Positions 34,450-43,067 of a stretch of DNA of 64,000 nt are shown here, one piece after another. Both the position numbers and the translations under genes were made by a program. Below the pieces are notes generated by a model, which worked only from the letters and a program-made list of their open reading frames with translations, was not told the DNA's origin and searched no databases. This stretch comes from Streptomyces viridochromogenes (GTDB lineage Bacteria > Actinomycetota > Actinomycetes > Streptomycetales > Streptomycetaceae). The stretch lies in assembly GCF_001270495.1 (NCBI RefSeq), contig NZ_LGUR01000072.1, forward strand, positions 68,675 through 132,674, written 5' to 3'. How positions within the stretch are numbered: position 1 is the first letter of the stretch; each line of letters begins with the position of its first letter.

Positions 34450-35364
34450 ATGATCGAGGTACGCAGCGTGTCGCTACAGATTCTGATACTCGCCGTCAGC
34501 GCTGCATGCTGTCTGGGCTTCGGCTTCGTACTGCAGCAGAACGCGGCACAGAAGGCGCCGCTGAGCGACTTCCTCTCCCCCCGGATCCTCCTCGACCTGA
34601 TGAAGGTGCCCCGCTGGCTGGGCGGCATCGGGTTCATGGTGGTCGGCATGGCCCTGGGCGCGATGGCGCTGGGCCAGGGTGAGATCTCCCTGGTGGAGCC
34701 GTTGCTGGCGACCAACCTGCTCTTCGCGCTCGCACTCTCCCGCCGCCAGACCAAGCAGCCACTGGGCCGCCAGGGCTGGACGGGTCTCGCCCTGCTCGCG
34801 GGCGGCGTGACGGCGTTCATCGTCGCCGGCCAGCCCCACGGCGGATCGGCGCCCAGCGGCCCCTTCCGGCAGTGGCTGATCATCGGCGTCATGGTCGGGG
34901 TGGCCCTGCTGCTCACGGCGTACGCCAAGCGCTCGCGGCTCAGCTCGGGCCCTGCCCTGCTGGCCACGGCCGCCGGACTGCTGTACGGCGTGCAGGACGC
35001 CCTGACGCGCGTGACCGGCCAGCGTTTCGCCGAGGGCGGCATGACCGAGATCCTCACCAGCTGGCAGCCGTACGCCGTCGTGGCGCTCGGCCTCACCGGC
35101 CTGATCCTGGTCCAGAGCGCGTTCGAGACGGCTTCCCTGCGTATGTCCCTGCCCGCCCTGACCGCGGCGCAGCCGCTGGCGGGCATCCTCTGCGGCGTCG
35201 GCTTCCTCGGCGACCGGCTGCGCGCCGACTCGGGCGCGCTGGCGTGGGAGGCCGCCGGGCTCGCCGGGATCGTGGTGGGCATCATCATGCTGGGGACGCA
35301 TTCCGCGATGCCGTGCGGGGCGGTCCAGCCGAAGCGGGCCGCGGCGGCGGTGGCGACGAGCTGA
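34450..35364 (+). CDS. DMT-superfamily (EamA-like) membrane transporter
   Basis: 304 residues from ATG at 34450; GTG at 34468 is an alternative. Nine to ten transmembrane helices with two EamA-like halves: GFGFVLQQNAAQKAPLS near the start, LGQGEISLVEPLLATNLLFAL ending half one, and ALTAAQPLAGILCGVGFLGD in half two. It probably exports or moves a small metabolite. The 288-base gap before it, shared with the divergent TPR-like gene, is relatively AT-rich and shows no distinct operator. Confidence 0.85.
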   Translation: MIEVRSVSLQILILAVSAACCLGFGFVLQQNAAQKAPLSDFLSPRILLDLMKVPRWLGGIGFMVVGMALGAMALGQGEISLVEPLLATNLLFALALSRRQTKQPLGRQGWTGLALLAGGVTAFIVAGQPHGGSAPSGPFRQWLIIGVMVGVALLLTAYAKRSRLSSGPALLATAAGLLYGVQDALTRVTGQRFAEGGMTEILTSWQPYAVVALGLTGLILVQSAFETASLRMSLPALTAAQPLAGILCGVGFLGDRLRADSGALAWEAAGLAGIVVGIIMLGTHSAMPCGAVQPKRAAAAVATS

Positions 35365-35397
35365 CCGCACGGGTGCCGCCCTGGTTGGATGGCCCCC

Positions 35398-35928
35398 ATG
35401 AGCGCTGCTGACGAGATCCTCGACATCGTCGACGAGCAGGACCGGGTCGTCGGACAGTCCCCGCGCGGCGAGGCCTACGCCAAGGGGCTGCGTCACCGCA
35501 GCGTCTTCATCGAGGCCCGGGACGCGCAAGGCCGCCTCTTCGTGCATCGCCGCACACCGACGAAGCTGGTGTTCCCGTCGCGGTACGACATGTTCGTCGG
35601 CGGAGTGGTCGGCGCGGGCGAGTCGTACGACGACGCCGCTCTGCGCGAGGCCGAGGAGGAACTCGGCGTGAGCGGCCTGCCGCGTCCCACGTACCTCTTC
35701 AAGTTCCTCTACGACGACGGCGCCGGGCAGACCTGGTGGTCGGCCGTGTACGAGGTGCGCTGCGAGCTGCCGGTGAGCCCGCAGGTGGAGGAGGTCGCCT
35801 GGCACGACTTCCTGCCGGAGACCGAGGTGGAGCGGCGGCTGACCGAGTGGGCGTGGGTGCCGGACGGACTGGCGGCGTACGAGCGGCTCAGGGCCTACCG
35901 GGCGGGCGGCACCGACAGCGCCCTGTGA
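35398..35928 (+). CDS. Nudix hydrolase
   Basis: 176 residues. A complete Nudix box G-x5-E-x7-REAEEELGV (GVVGAGESYDDAALREAEEELGV region, about residues 66-88). The start EILDIVDEQDRVVGQSPRGEAYAKGLRHRSV matches the IPP-isomerase-like Nudix subgroup that hydrolyses nucleoside or isoprenoid diphosphates. The ATG at 35398 was chosen over 35389 because GGATGG precedes it. Confidence 0.92.
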   Translation: MSAADEILDIVDEQDRVVGQSPRGEAYAKGLRHRSVFIEARDAQGRLFVHRRTPTKLVFPSRYDMFVGGVVGAGESYDDAALREAEEELGVSGLPRPTYLFKFLYDDGAGQTWWSAVYEVRCELPVSPQVEEVAWHDFLPETEVERRLTEWAWVPDGLAAYERLRAYRAGGTDSAL

Positions 35929-35947
35929 CCGACGCCCGGATAGGGTC

Positions 35948-36346
35948 GTGCATGTGATCGAGTTCGTACGAAACGTCCGGCTGTGGTTCGCGCCCCAGGA
36001 GGTCCGGCAGGAAGGCGGCACCCCCGACTACCGGTTCTCGCTGGCCAACGAGCGCACCTTTCTGGCCTGGCTGCGTACCGCCCTCGCCCTCATCGGCGGC
36101 GGCTTCGCGGTGGACCAGTTCCTGCCGGACCTGCGCTGGGGGTGGCGGGTCGGGCTGGCGCTGGCGTTGCTCGCGGCGGGCGTGCTGTGTTCGCTGCGCG
36201 CGGTCAATCACTGGGTGCGCTGCGAGCGGGCGATGCGCCGGGGCGAGGATCTGCCGGTGTCGCGGTTCCCGGCGGTGCTGAGCCTCGTGGTCGCGGTCGT
36301 CGCGGTCGCGATGGTCGTCGTCGTACTCGTCGGGTGGGAGGGGTGA
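35948..36346 (+). CDS. DUF202 (YidH-like) membrane protein
   Basis: About 132 residues; GTG at 35948 or 35954. A DUF202 signature, RFSLANERTFLAWLRTALALIGGGFA, is followed by three transmembrane helices. The function is not known; vacuolar transporter chaperone-like membrane modules share the fold. The stop overlaps the next DUF202 gene by four bases (GTGA). Confidence 0.88.
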   Translation: MHVIEFVRNVRLWFAPQEVRQEGGTPDYRFSLANERTFLAWLRTALALIGGGFAVDQFLPDLRWGWRVGLALALLAAGVLCSLRAVNHWVRCERAMRRGEDLPVSRFPAVLSLVVAVVAVAMVVVVLVGWEG

Positions 36347-36672
36347 GCGCCGGGCCGGTCGCGGAGCCGGTGCGTGACCCGGGGCTCCAGCCCGAGCGGA
36401 CGCGCCTCGCGTGGCGCCGTACGACACTGTCCGGGGCCGCGGCCGCCGTACTCGCCGTCAAGACCGCGCTGCACGGCGGCGTCTCGGTGGTCGGGATCGT
36501 CGTCTGTGCCCTGTGCTGCGGGCTGTGGCTGGGCTTCCTGGCCCTCGCCCACCGCCGCATCCGCATCCTGGCCTCGTCGGCCGAACCGGCCGCCCTGGCC
36601 CCCCGGCATGCCACGGCCACGGTCCTGTTCACCGTGGCCCTGGCCGTGTGCGGTGCCGCCCTCGTCCTCTGA
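36343..36672 (+). CDS. Second DUF202 membrane protein
   Basis: 109 residues from the overlapping GTG. LQPERTRLAWRRTTLSGAAAAVLAVKTAL is a DUF202 signature (the ERT.LAW.RT core), with three hydrophobic helices. It is coupled to the preceding DUF202 gene, so the two small proteins probably form a hetero-oligomer in the membrane. Confidence 0.88.
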   Translation: MSAGPVAEPVRDPGLQPERTRLAWRRTTLSGAAAAVLAVKTALHGGVSVVGIVVCALCCGLWLGFLALAHRRIRILASSAEPAALAPRHATATVLFTVALAVCGAALVL

Positions 36673-36696
36673 GGCACTCGAAGAGCACTCGAAGAG

Positions 36697-37686
36697 CTAC
36701 GGACCCTGGTCCGTCTCCTGCCACAGCCCTTCCGGTGCCACCGGCTCCTCCTCCGTCTCCCAGTCCACCGTCACCACGATCTTGCCGCGGGTGCGGCCCT
36801 CCTGACTCAGCCGGTGGGCGTCGGCCGCCCGTTCCAGCGGGAACGTCTCCGAGACGTGGACGGCCACCACGCCCTCCTCCGCCAGCTCGGACAGCCGCAG
36901 CAGGTCCGCGGCGTCGGGGCGGACGAAGTAGTAGCGGCCGCCGTAGTCGAAGACGTCCGGGTCGGCGATCGACACCAGGCGGCCCTCCGGGGCGAGGAGG
37001 TTGGCCGAGGTCTTCAGCGCCTCGCCGCCGACCGTGTCGATCACGGCGTCCACGCCTTCGGGCACAAGCCCCCGCACCCGTTCGGTCAGCCCGTCGCCGT
37101 ACTCGACCGGTTCGCCGCCGAGGCCGCGGACGAAGTCGTGGTTGTGCGCGCTCGCCGTACCGATCACCCGGGCGCCCAGATGGCGGGCGAGCTGGACGGC
37201 GATCGAGCCCACGCCGCCGGCCGCGGCGTGCACGAGGACGGTCTCGCCCTGCCTGACCTGGAGGACCTTGATCAGCACCTGATACGCCGTCAGCCCCACC
37301 AGCGGCAGACCGGCCGCCTCCTCCCAGGTGAGGTTGCGGGGTTTGCGCGCGAGGGTGCGGACGGGGGCGGCGACGTACTCGGCGAAGGTGCCGTGGGAGA
37401 GGAGGTCCTCGCGGACATAGCCGATGACCTCGTCGCCGACGCCGAACTCCGTGACGGACACACCCGGTTGGACCACCACCCCGGAGACGTCCCAGCCCGG
37501 CACCACCGGGAAGGCCGGCTCCAGCATCCGGTCCATATAGCCCTCGCGGCACTTCCAGTCGACCGGGTTGACGGCCGCGGCCCGCACCTTGACCAGCACG
37601 GAGTCGGGGCCGACGCGCGGGTCGCGCACCTCTCCGTATGCGAGCACCTCGGGCCCGCCGTAGCGTGAGTAGCTGATGCCCTTCAT
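36697..37686 (-). CDS. NADP-dependent quinone-oxidoreductase-like MDR protein
   Basis: 329 residues from ATG at 37686, with GGAGGG eight bases upstream. Start MKGISYSRYGGPEVLAYGEV, VVPGWDVSGVV, the Rossmann block LVHAAAGGVGSIAVQLARHLGA and the absence of zinc-ligand Cys place it in the zinc-independent quinone oxidoreductase/enoyl-reductase branch. The substrate is unknown. It diverges from a His-rich small protein gene, with 112 bases between starts. Confidence 0.92.
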   Translation of the reverse strand: MKGISYSRYGGPEVLAYGEVRDPRVGPDSVLVKVRAAAVNPVDWKCREGYMDRMLEPAFPVVPGWDVSGVVVQPGVSVTEFGVGDEVIGYVREDLLSHGTFAEYVAAPVRTLARKPRNLTWEEAAGLPLVGLTAYQVLIKVLQVRQGETVLVHAAAGGVGSIAVQLARHLGARVIGTASAHNHDFVRGLGGEPVEYGDGLTERVRGLVPEGVDAVIDTVGGEALKTSANLLAPEGRLVSIADPDVFDYGGRYYFVRPDAADLLRLSELAEEGVVAVHVSETFPLERAADAHRLSQEGRTRGKIVVTVDWETEEEPVAPEGLWQETDQGP

Positions 37687-37798
37687 GGGTTCGACCCTCC
37701 GGGGTGACGGGACGCCACGCAAGCCGAATAACCCGATATGCGGCGTTCGCGTGGCAGCCTGTCCGACGTCACGACCCGCACCTCCGAAGGTGAGCACC

Positions 37799-38095
37799 AT
37801 GAGCACCCTGCATGTGGAACACCCCTCCCACACCCACACTCACGGACCGGACTGCGGGCACACCGCGGTACCGCACGGCGACCACACCGACTACGCGCAC
37901 GACGGTCACCTCCACCGCGAGCACAGCGGTCACTGGGACGAGTGCGAGGCGAACGGGCACGTCGCGCACGACGGCCACACCCATGAGCACGGCGCCGACT
38001 GCGGGCACGAGAGCGTCCTGCACGGCGACCACGTCGACTACCTCCACGACGGCCACCGGCACGCCTCGCACGAGGGCCACTGGGACGACCACTGA
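37799..38095 (+). CDS. Histidine-rich metal-binding protein with internal duplication
   Basis: 98 residues, roughly one third His. Two copies of a 35-40-residue unit (HTH.HG.DCGH..V.HGDH.DY.HDGH.H..H.GHW) are joined by a short linker. Each copy has one Cys in DCGH, plus one extra Cys in WDECEANG. There is no signal peptide. It probably binds or buffers Zn, Ni or Co. No Zur-like palindrome is evident upstream. Confidence 0.85.
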   Translation: MSTLHVEHPSHTHTHGPDCGHTAVPHGDHTDYAHDGHLHREHSGHWDECEANGHVAHDGHTHEHGADCGHESVLHGDHVDYLHDGHRHASHEGHWDDH

Positions 38096-38174
38096 GCCCG
38101 ACGGGGCCGTTCCGACACGCCCGCGAGCCCGCTGGGCGACTCCGCCCCTTCGGCGCACTGGCCGAGAAAGACCA

Positions 38175-38212
38175 CCGACGGCTCCCCGACGCCCTGCGCG
38201 GGGAGCCGTCGG
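38175..38212 (+). terminator. Terminator after the His-rich gene
   Basis: A 14-bp perfect stem (CCGACGGCTCCCCG / CGGGGAGCCGTCGG) with a 10-nt loop. Confidence 0.8.
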
Positions 38213-38253
38213 CCTATCGTGGCCCCGATCACGTTCGACTCCCCCACTGGACT

Positions 38254-38273
38254 ACATACCGACTGGTCGGCAT
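38254..38273. promoter_or_regulatory. TetR-type operator candidate (site 1 of 3)
   Basis: ACATACCGACTGGTCGGCAT, containing the dyad CCGAC-TG-GTCGG, lies 41-60 bases before the ACAD10-like kinase gene. The same ACATACCG core recurs at 43874 and 58750. Confidence 0.6.
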
Positions 38274-38313
38274 CATTGGTCGGGTCTGGTTCACCTGCCT
38301 GTAGGAGCGATGT

Positions 38314-39336
38314 ATGAGCCCCGACCACCCGCCCGGTCTCGATCTCGACCGGCTGCGCGGCCTGCTCGAGCGCGAGCGGCCCGGTCTGGCACAGGGTCCG
38401 CTGACCGGCCGGCTGATCGAGGGCGGACGGTCGAACCTCACCTACGCGGTCTCCGACGGCACCTCCAAGTGGGTCGTACGACGTCCCCCGCTCGGCCATG
38501 TCCTCGCCACGGCGCACGACATGAAGCGCGAGCACCGGGTCATCAGCGCGCTGCACCCGACGAACGTCCCGGTGCCGCGCCCGGTGCTGCTGTGCGAGGA
38601 CGAGGAGGTCGTCGGGGCGCCGTTCTACGTCATGGAGTTCGTCGAGGGCACCCCCTACCGCACCGCCGACCAGCTGGCCCCGCTCGGCCCCGAGCGCACC
38701 CGGGGCGCGGTGCTGTCGCTGGTGGACACCCTCGTCGAACTGCACGCGGTGGATCCCGCCGAGGTGGGCCTCGCGGACTTCGGCCGGCCCGAGGGCTTCC
38801 TGGACCGGCAACTGCGCCGCTGGGGCAAGCAGTTGGACGCCTCCCGCAACCGCGAGCTGGCCGGCATCGACGAGCTGCACGCGACGCTCGGCCGCCGGCT
38901 GCCCGCCTCCCCCGCCGCGGCGGTCGTGCACGGCGACTACCGGCTCGACAACGTCCTCATCGGTGCGGACGACACGATCAAGGCGATCCTCGACTGGGAG
39001 ATGTCCACGCTCGGCGATCCGCTGACCGACCTGGGCCTGCTGGTGATGTACAGCATGCCGCTGGGCATGCCCGACTCCCCCGTCTCCACCACGGCGCAGG
39101 CCCCGGGGCACCCGGAACCGGCCGAACTGATCGAGCGGTACGCCGCGCGCTCGGGGCGCGACGTCTCCGCGGTCTCCTGGTACACGGCGTTCGCCTGGTT
39201 CAAGCTCGCCGTGATCCTGGAGGGCATCCACTACCGCTACACGCTGGGCCAGACGGTCGGCCGCGGCTTCGACCGCATCGGCGACCTGGTCCCCGTCTTC
39301 ATCCAGCACGGCCTCACCACCCTTCAGGAAGGCTGA
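38314..39336 (+). CDS. ACAD10/11-type aminoglycoside-phosphotransferase-like kinase
   Basis: 340 residues. The APH/choline-kinase fold is shown by VVRRPPLGHV (Lys region), VVHGDYRLDNVLI (catalytic Brenner motif) and ILDWEMSTLGDPLTDLG (metal Asp). The DWEM.TLGDP form matches the kinase domain that is fused to acyl-CoA dehydrogenase in animal ACAD10/ACAD11. Here the dehydrogenase is the next gene, six bases away. The predicted role is phosphorylation of a hydroxyacyl-CoA before elimination. Confidence 0.88.
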   Translation: MSPDHPPGLDLDRLRGLLERERPGLAQGPLTGRLIEGGRSNLTYAVSDGTSKWVVRRPPLGHVLATAHDMKREHRVISALHPTNVPVPRPVLLCEDEEVVGAPFYVMEFVEGTPYRTADQLAPLGPERTRGAVLSLVDTLVELHAVDPAEVGLADFGRPEGFLDRQLRRWGKQLDASRNRELAGIDELHATLGRRLPASPAAAVVHGDYRLDNVLIGADDTIKAILDWEMSTLGDPLTDLGLLVMYSMPLGMPDSPVSTTAQAPGHPEPAELIERYAARSGRDVSAVSWYTAFAWFKLAVILEGIHYRYTLGQTVGRGFDRIGDLVPVFIQHGLTTLQEG

Positions 39337-39342
39337 TCCGCC

Positions 39343-40557
39343 ATGGACTTCGCGTTCGACGCACGCACCGAGGAACTGCGCGCCAAGCTGCTCGCCTTCA
39401 TGGACGAGCACGTCTATCCGGCGGAGGCCGTGGCGGAGGAGCAGCGGGCCGCGCTGGCATCCCCGTGGGACACCCCGGCCGTGGTCGAGGAACTGAAGGC
39501 CGAGGCGCGCAGGCAGGGCCTGTGGAACCTCTTCCTGCCCGACGCCGAGTACGGTGCCGGCCTCACCAACCTCCAGTACGCCCCGCTCGCGGAAATCACC
39601 GGCCGTTCCCCGCAGCTGGCGCCCACCGCCACGAACTGCGCGGCGCCCGACACCGGGAACATGGAGGTGCTGTCCCAGTTCGCCGACGAGCAGCAGAAGA
39701 AGCAGTGGCTGGAGCCGTTGCTCGCCGGTGAGATCCGCTCGGCGTTCGCGATGACCGAGCCGGAGGTGGCCTCGTCCGACGCCACCAACATCACCACGCT
39801 GATCGAGCGGGACGGCGACGAGTACGTCATCACGGGCCGCAAGTGGTACATCTCCGGGGCGATGAACCCGGACTGCAAGATCTTCATCGTGATGGGCAAG
39901 ACGGACCCGGACGGCGCGGACATCCGCCGCCAGCAGTCGATGATCCTGGTCCCCCGCGACACGCCGGGTGTCACGGTCAAGCGCGCCATGCAGGTGTTCG
40001 GCTACGAGGACCACTACCACGGCGGCCACGCCGAGGTGGTCTTCGACCACGCGCGTGTGCCGGCCTCCAGCCTCATCGGTGAGGAGGGCGGCGGCTTCGC
40101 CATCGCGCAGGCGCGGCTCGGTCCCGGCCGGATCCACCACTGCATGCGGCTGATCGGCATGGCCGAGCGGGCGATCGAGCTGATGTGCCGCCGGGCCGCC
40201 TCCCGTACGGCGTTCGGCAAGGCGCTGGCCCAGCAGGGCGTGGTGCACAACTGGATCGCCGACGCGCGCGTGACGGTCGAGCAGCTGCGGCTGCTGGTCC
40301 TGAAGACGGCCTGGCTGATGGACACCGTCGGCAACAAGGGTGCCCACACGGAGATCCAGGCCATCAAGATCGCCACGCCGCGGGCGGTCGTCGACATCAT
40401 CGACCGGGCGATTCAGCTGCACGGGGCGGGCGGTGTCAGCCAGGACTTCCCGCTGGCCGAGCTGTATGCCGGGGCGCGGACGCTGATGATCGCGGACGGT
40501 CCGGACGAGGTACATCAGCGGTCGCTGGCGCGGCGGGAGCTGAAGAAGTACGTGTGA
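39343..40557 (+). CDS. Acyl-CoA dehydrogenase, ACAD10/11-like
   Basis: 404 residues. FAMTEPEVASSDATNITTLIERDGDEYVITGRKWYISGAMNPDCKIFIVMGKT is the flavin-binding core, quoted in part: key residues are TEP, SSDA and W-Y-ISGA. The C-terminal GPDEVHQRSLARRELKKY closes the family. It resembles the dehydrogenase half of ACAD10/11 more than short-chain ACADs. It is co-transcribed with the upstream kinase. Confidence 0.92.
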   Translation: MDFAFDARTEELRAKLLAFMDEHVYPAEAVAEEQRAALASPWDTPAVVEELKAEARRQGLWNLFLPDAEYGAGLTNLQYAPLAEITGRSPQLAPTATNCAAPDTGNMEVLSQFADEQQKKQWLEPLLAGEIRSAFAMTEPEVASSDATNITTLIERDGDEYVITGRKWYISGAMNPDCKIFIVMGKTDPDGADIRRQQSMILVPRDTPGVTVKRAMQVFGYEDHYHGGHAEVVFDHARVPASSLIGEEGGGFAIAQARLGPGRIHHCMRLIGMAERAIELMCRRAASRTAFGKALAQQGVVHNWIADARVTVEQLRLLVLKTAWLMDTVGNKGAHTEIQAIKIATPRAVVDIIDRAIQLHGAGGVSQDFPLAELYAGARTLMIADGPDEVHQRSLARRELKKYV

Positions 40558-40584
40558 CGGCGGGGCGGCGGTGGGGGAATCTCG

Positions 40585-40750
40585 CCCCCGCCGCCCCTAC
40601 CCGTCCCGTCCCTGGGGGCTGCGCCCCCAGACCCCCGCTGTCGGCCCTTCGGGCCTCGTCCTCAAACGCCGGACGGGCTGAGAATGCCTGGCGAATCCAG
40701 CCCCTCCGGCGTTTGAGGAGCGGGGTCTGGGGCGGCGGGGGCGAGGAAAG
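40585..40750. repeat. Streptomyces-type intergenic inverted repeat
   Basis: Arms CTCAAACGCCGGACGGGCTG (40661-40680) and CAGCCCCTCCGGCGTTTGAG (40698-40717) pair with one mismatch. Outer CCCAGACCCCCGC and GCGGGGTCTGGGG arms also pair. The CTGGGGGCTGCGCCCCCAG hairpin lies at its left. From memory, this element is common between genes in Streptomyces. It fills the convergent gap and can act as a terminator. Confidence 0.75.
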
Positions 40751-40760
40751 CTCCGTGCGA

Positions 40761-41354
40761 TTACGGGCGTAGCGCCCGCAGCAGCAGGTCCGCCAGGTGG
40801 TCGGCGACCTGCTGAGGGCTCATCGGGCCGTCCGGTCGGTACCAGGTCGACAGGTGGTGAACGGACCCGAAGTGGTAGTCCACCACCAGGTCGGCCGGGG
40901 TCGCCTTGGAGAAGACGCCCGCCTCCTGGCCCTCCTCGACGAGCGCACGGAAGCGTTCGTGGTAGCGCCGGCGCTCGGCACGCACCTGCTTGTTCTTCTC
41001 CGGGCTCAGATGGTGCATCGAGCGGAAGAAGATCATCGCGTCGTCGAGGTTCTCGATCGTCGTGACGACGACGTCCGCGGCCGCGCCTCTGAGCCGCTTC
41101 TCGATGGGCTCGTCGGCGTCCGCGAAGGCGTCGAGCCGCTCCTGCTGAACGCGCAGCACGCGCGCGTACACCTCGTGCAGAAGGTCGTCCTTGGAACCGA
41201 AGTAGTGGTACAGCGCCCCCTTGGTGACGCCGGCCGCCTCCACGATCTCCTGCACCGAGGTGCGGTCGTAGCCCCGCTCGGCGAAGAGCCGGGTGGCGGC
41301 GGCGAGCAACCGCTGGGGGACGGGCGTACCGTCTCCGTCCGTCGTCCTGGCCAC
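40761..41354 (-). CDS. TetR-family regulator
   Basis: 197 residues from GTG at 41354. The N-terminal HTH (RLFAERGYDRTSVQEIVEAAGVTKGALYHYFGSKDDLL region) is typical. The ligand domain resembles fatty-acid/acyl-CoA-responsive TetR proteins. It lies between the ACAD genes and the ligase/SDR genes, and matching palindromes precede both groups, so it is the best candidate for binding them. Confidence 0.92.
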   Translation of the reverse strand: MARTTDGDGTPVPQRLLAAATRLFAERGYDRTSVQEIVEAAGVTKGALYHYFGSKDDLLHEVYARVLRVQQERLDAFADADEPIEKRLRGAAADVVVTTIENLDDAMIFFRSMHHLSPEKNKQVRAERRRYHERFRALVEEGQEAGVFSKATPADLVVDYHFGSVHHLSTWYRPDGPMSPQQVADHLADLLLRALRP

Positions 41355-41402
41355 TGTGCCGCCACCTGCCCTTCCGAGATGTCTGCCGACTGAACAGCCG
41401 TC

Positions 41403-43067
41403 TTACGCGCGGGAACGAAGGTCCCGTCGGAGGATCTTCCCACTTGCCGTCTTCGGCAGGTCGGGCAGGATCTCCACCTGCCGCGGATATTTGTAGGCGG
41501 CCAGTCTCTCCCTGCAGTACTCGGCGAGTGCGTCGGGGTCGGCTTCCGCACCCGGACGGAGGCTGATGTATGCCTTGACGGTCTCCCCGCGGTACCCGTC
41601 GGGCACCCCGACGACAGCGGCCTCGCGCACCGCCGGGTGGGTGTAGAGCACGTCCTCGACCTCACGCGGCCAGACCTTGAAGCCGGACGCGTTGATCATG
41701 TCCTTCTTGCGGTCGACGACGTACAGCCAGCCCTCGGCGTCCATGAAGCCGATGTCCCCGGTGCGCAGTTCTCCGTCGGGGAAGGTCTCGGCGGTGGCGT
41801 CGGGGCGCCGCCAGTAGCCGGGGACGACCTGCGGGCCGCGTACGAGGATCTCGCCCTGTTCGCCCAAGGGGACCTCCTGGCCCTCGTCGTCGACGATCCG
41901 TACGACCGTCTCGGGCCCCGGCAGCCCGACGGCGAGCGTCCCGGAGACCGGGTCGACGGGGGCCTCCAGGCCGGGCGGGACGGAGGCGCAGGGGGCGGTG
42001 CACTCGGTGAGGCCGTATCCGTTGCGGATGTACGGCCCGAAGCCGGCCCGGAACTTCTCGACCAGGGCGGGTGGCAGCGGGGCACCGCCGGAGGAGATCA
42101 TCCGGAAGGAGGCGAAGTGGTCGCGGGTGACGTCCGGGTGGGCGGCCAGCGCCATGAAGGCGGTCGACGGGCCGACGGTGTAGTGCGGCCCGTGCTCGGC
42201 GAACGCGCCGAGCACCACCCCCGCCTCGAAGCGGTACGCCAGCACGAGCACGCCCGCGCTGTTGAGACAGGCTGCGAGCTGGGCGACCATCCCGGTGATG
42301 TGGAACAGCGGCGCCATCGCGAAGTAGACGGGCGGGTCGGGCAGCTCCAGGCTGGTCCGCTGCCGCTCCGCGTTGTACATGATGTTGCCGTGCGTGTTGG
42401 TGGCGCCCTTCGGGGTGCCGCTGGTGCCCGAGGTGTAGCTGATCAGCGCGATGTCGGACGGGCCCAGGTCACGGCCCTCCGGCGCCTCGTGGCCGGCCCG
42501 GGCCACGGCCGTCAGATCGTCGGTGTCCTCGGCCTGAGGGAGCCGCTCGAAGGCCAGCACGCGCGCGTCGTTGCGCGTCTGGAAATCCAACTCGCACCCG
42601 GTGAGCACGATCCGCACCGGCGAGTCGGCCGCCGTCTCGCGCAGATACGCGTCCCAGGCCCGGTCGGAACAGATCAGCGCGGCCACCTCACCGTCCCGCA
42701 GGACGTGACCGACCTCCCCCGACTTGTACATCGGGTTGACGGGTACGACGACCGCCCCCGCCTTCCAGGCGCCGAGCAGGGCGAGCACGAAGTGCGGGGA
42801 GTTCTGCAGCAGGATCGCCACCCGGTCGCCGCGCTCCAGGCCGCGGGCGGCGAGGTGGCCGGCGACGGAGTCGCTGAGCTCGTCGACCTCGCGATAGGTC
42901 AGGCGGCCGTCGAAGTAGGCGAGGCAGCTGCGCTCCGGGGTCTCGGCGACCACCCGGCGCAGGGCGTGCACGAGGGTGTGGGCCGGGTCGACGGGGGTGC
43001 GCTGGGCGTCGCTGAGCAGCGCCAGCCAGGGCTTGGCGGCGTAGCTGGAGGCGGAGGCGTCGGTCAC
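41403..43067 (-). CDS. Acyl-CoA ligase (class I adenylate-forming)
   Basis: 554 residues from GTG at 43067, with GGAGGCGAG upstream. P-loop ISYTSGTSGTPKGATNTHGN, NGYGLTECTAP, LRTGDIGFMDAEGWLYVVDRKKDMINASGFKVWPREVE (in part) and the catalytic Lys in TASGKILRRDL are all present. It activates a carboxylic acid to acyl-CoA, presumably the substrate of the nearby dehydrogenase. It overlaps the upstream SDR stop by four bases (GTGA), so the two are coupled. Confidence 0.93.
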   Translation of the reverse strand: MTDASASSYAAKPWLALLSDAQRTPVDPAHTLVHALRRVVAETPERSCLAYFDGRLTYREVDELSDSVAGHLAARGLERGDRVAILLQNSPHFVLALLGAWKAGAVVVPVNPMYKSGEVGHVLRDGEVAALICSDRAWDAYLRETAADSPVRIVLTGCELDFQTRNDARVLAFERLPQAEDTDDLTAVARAGHEAPEGRDLGPSDIALISYTSGTSGTPKGATNTHGNIMYNAERQRTSLELPDPPVYFAMAPLFHITGMVAQLAACLNSAGVLVLAYRFEAGVVLGAFAEHGPHYTVGPSTAFMALAAHPDVTRDHFASFRMISSGGAPLPPALVEKFRAGFGPYIRNGYGLTECTAPCASVPPGLEAPVDPVSGTLAVGLPGPETVVRIVDDEGQEVPLGEQGEILVRGPQVVPGYWRRPDATAETFPDGELRTGDIGFMDAEGWLYVVDRKKDMINASGFKVWPREVEDVLYTHPAVREAAVVGVPDGYRGETVKAYISLRPGAEADPDALAEYCRERLAAYKYPRQVEILPDLPKTASGKILRRDLRSRA

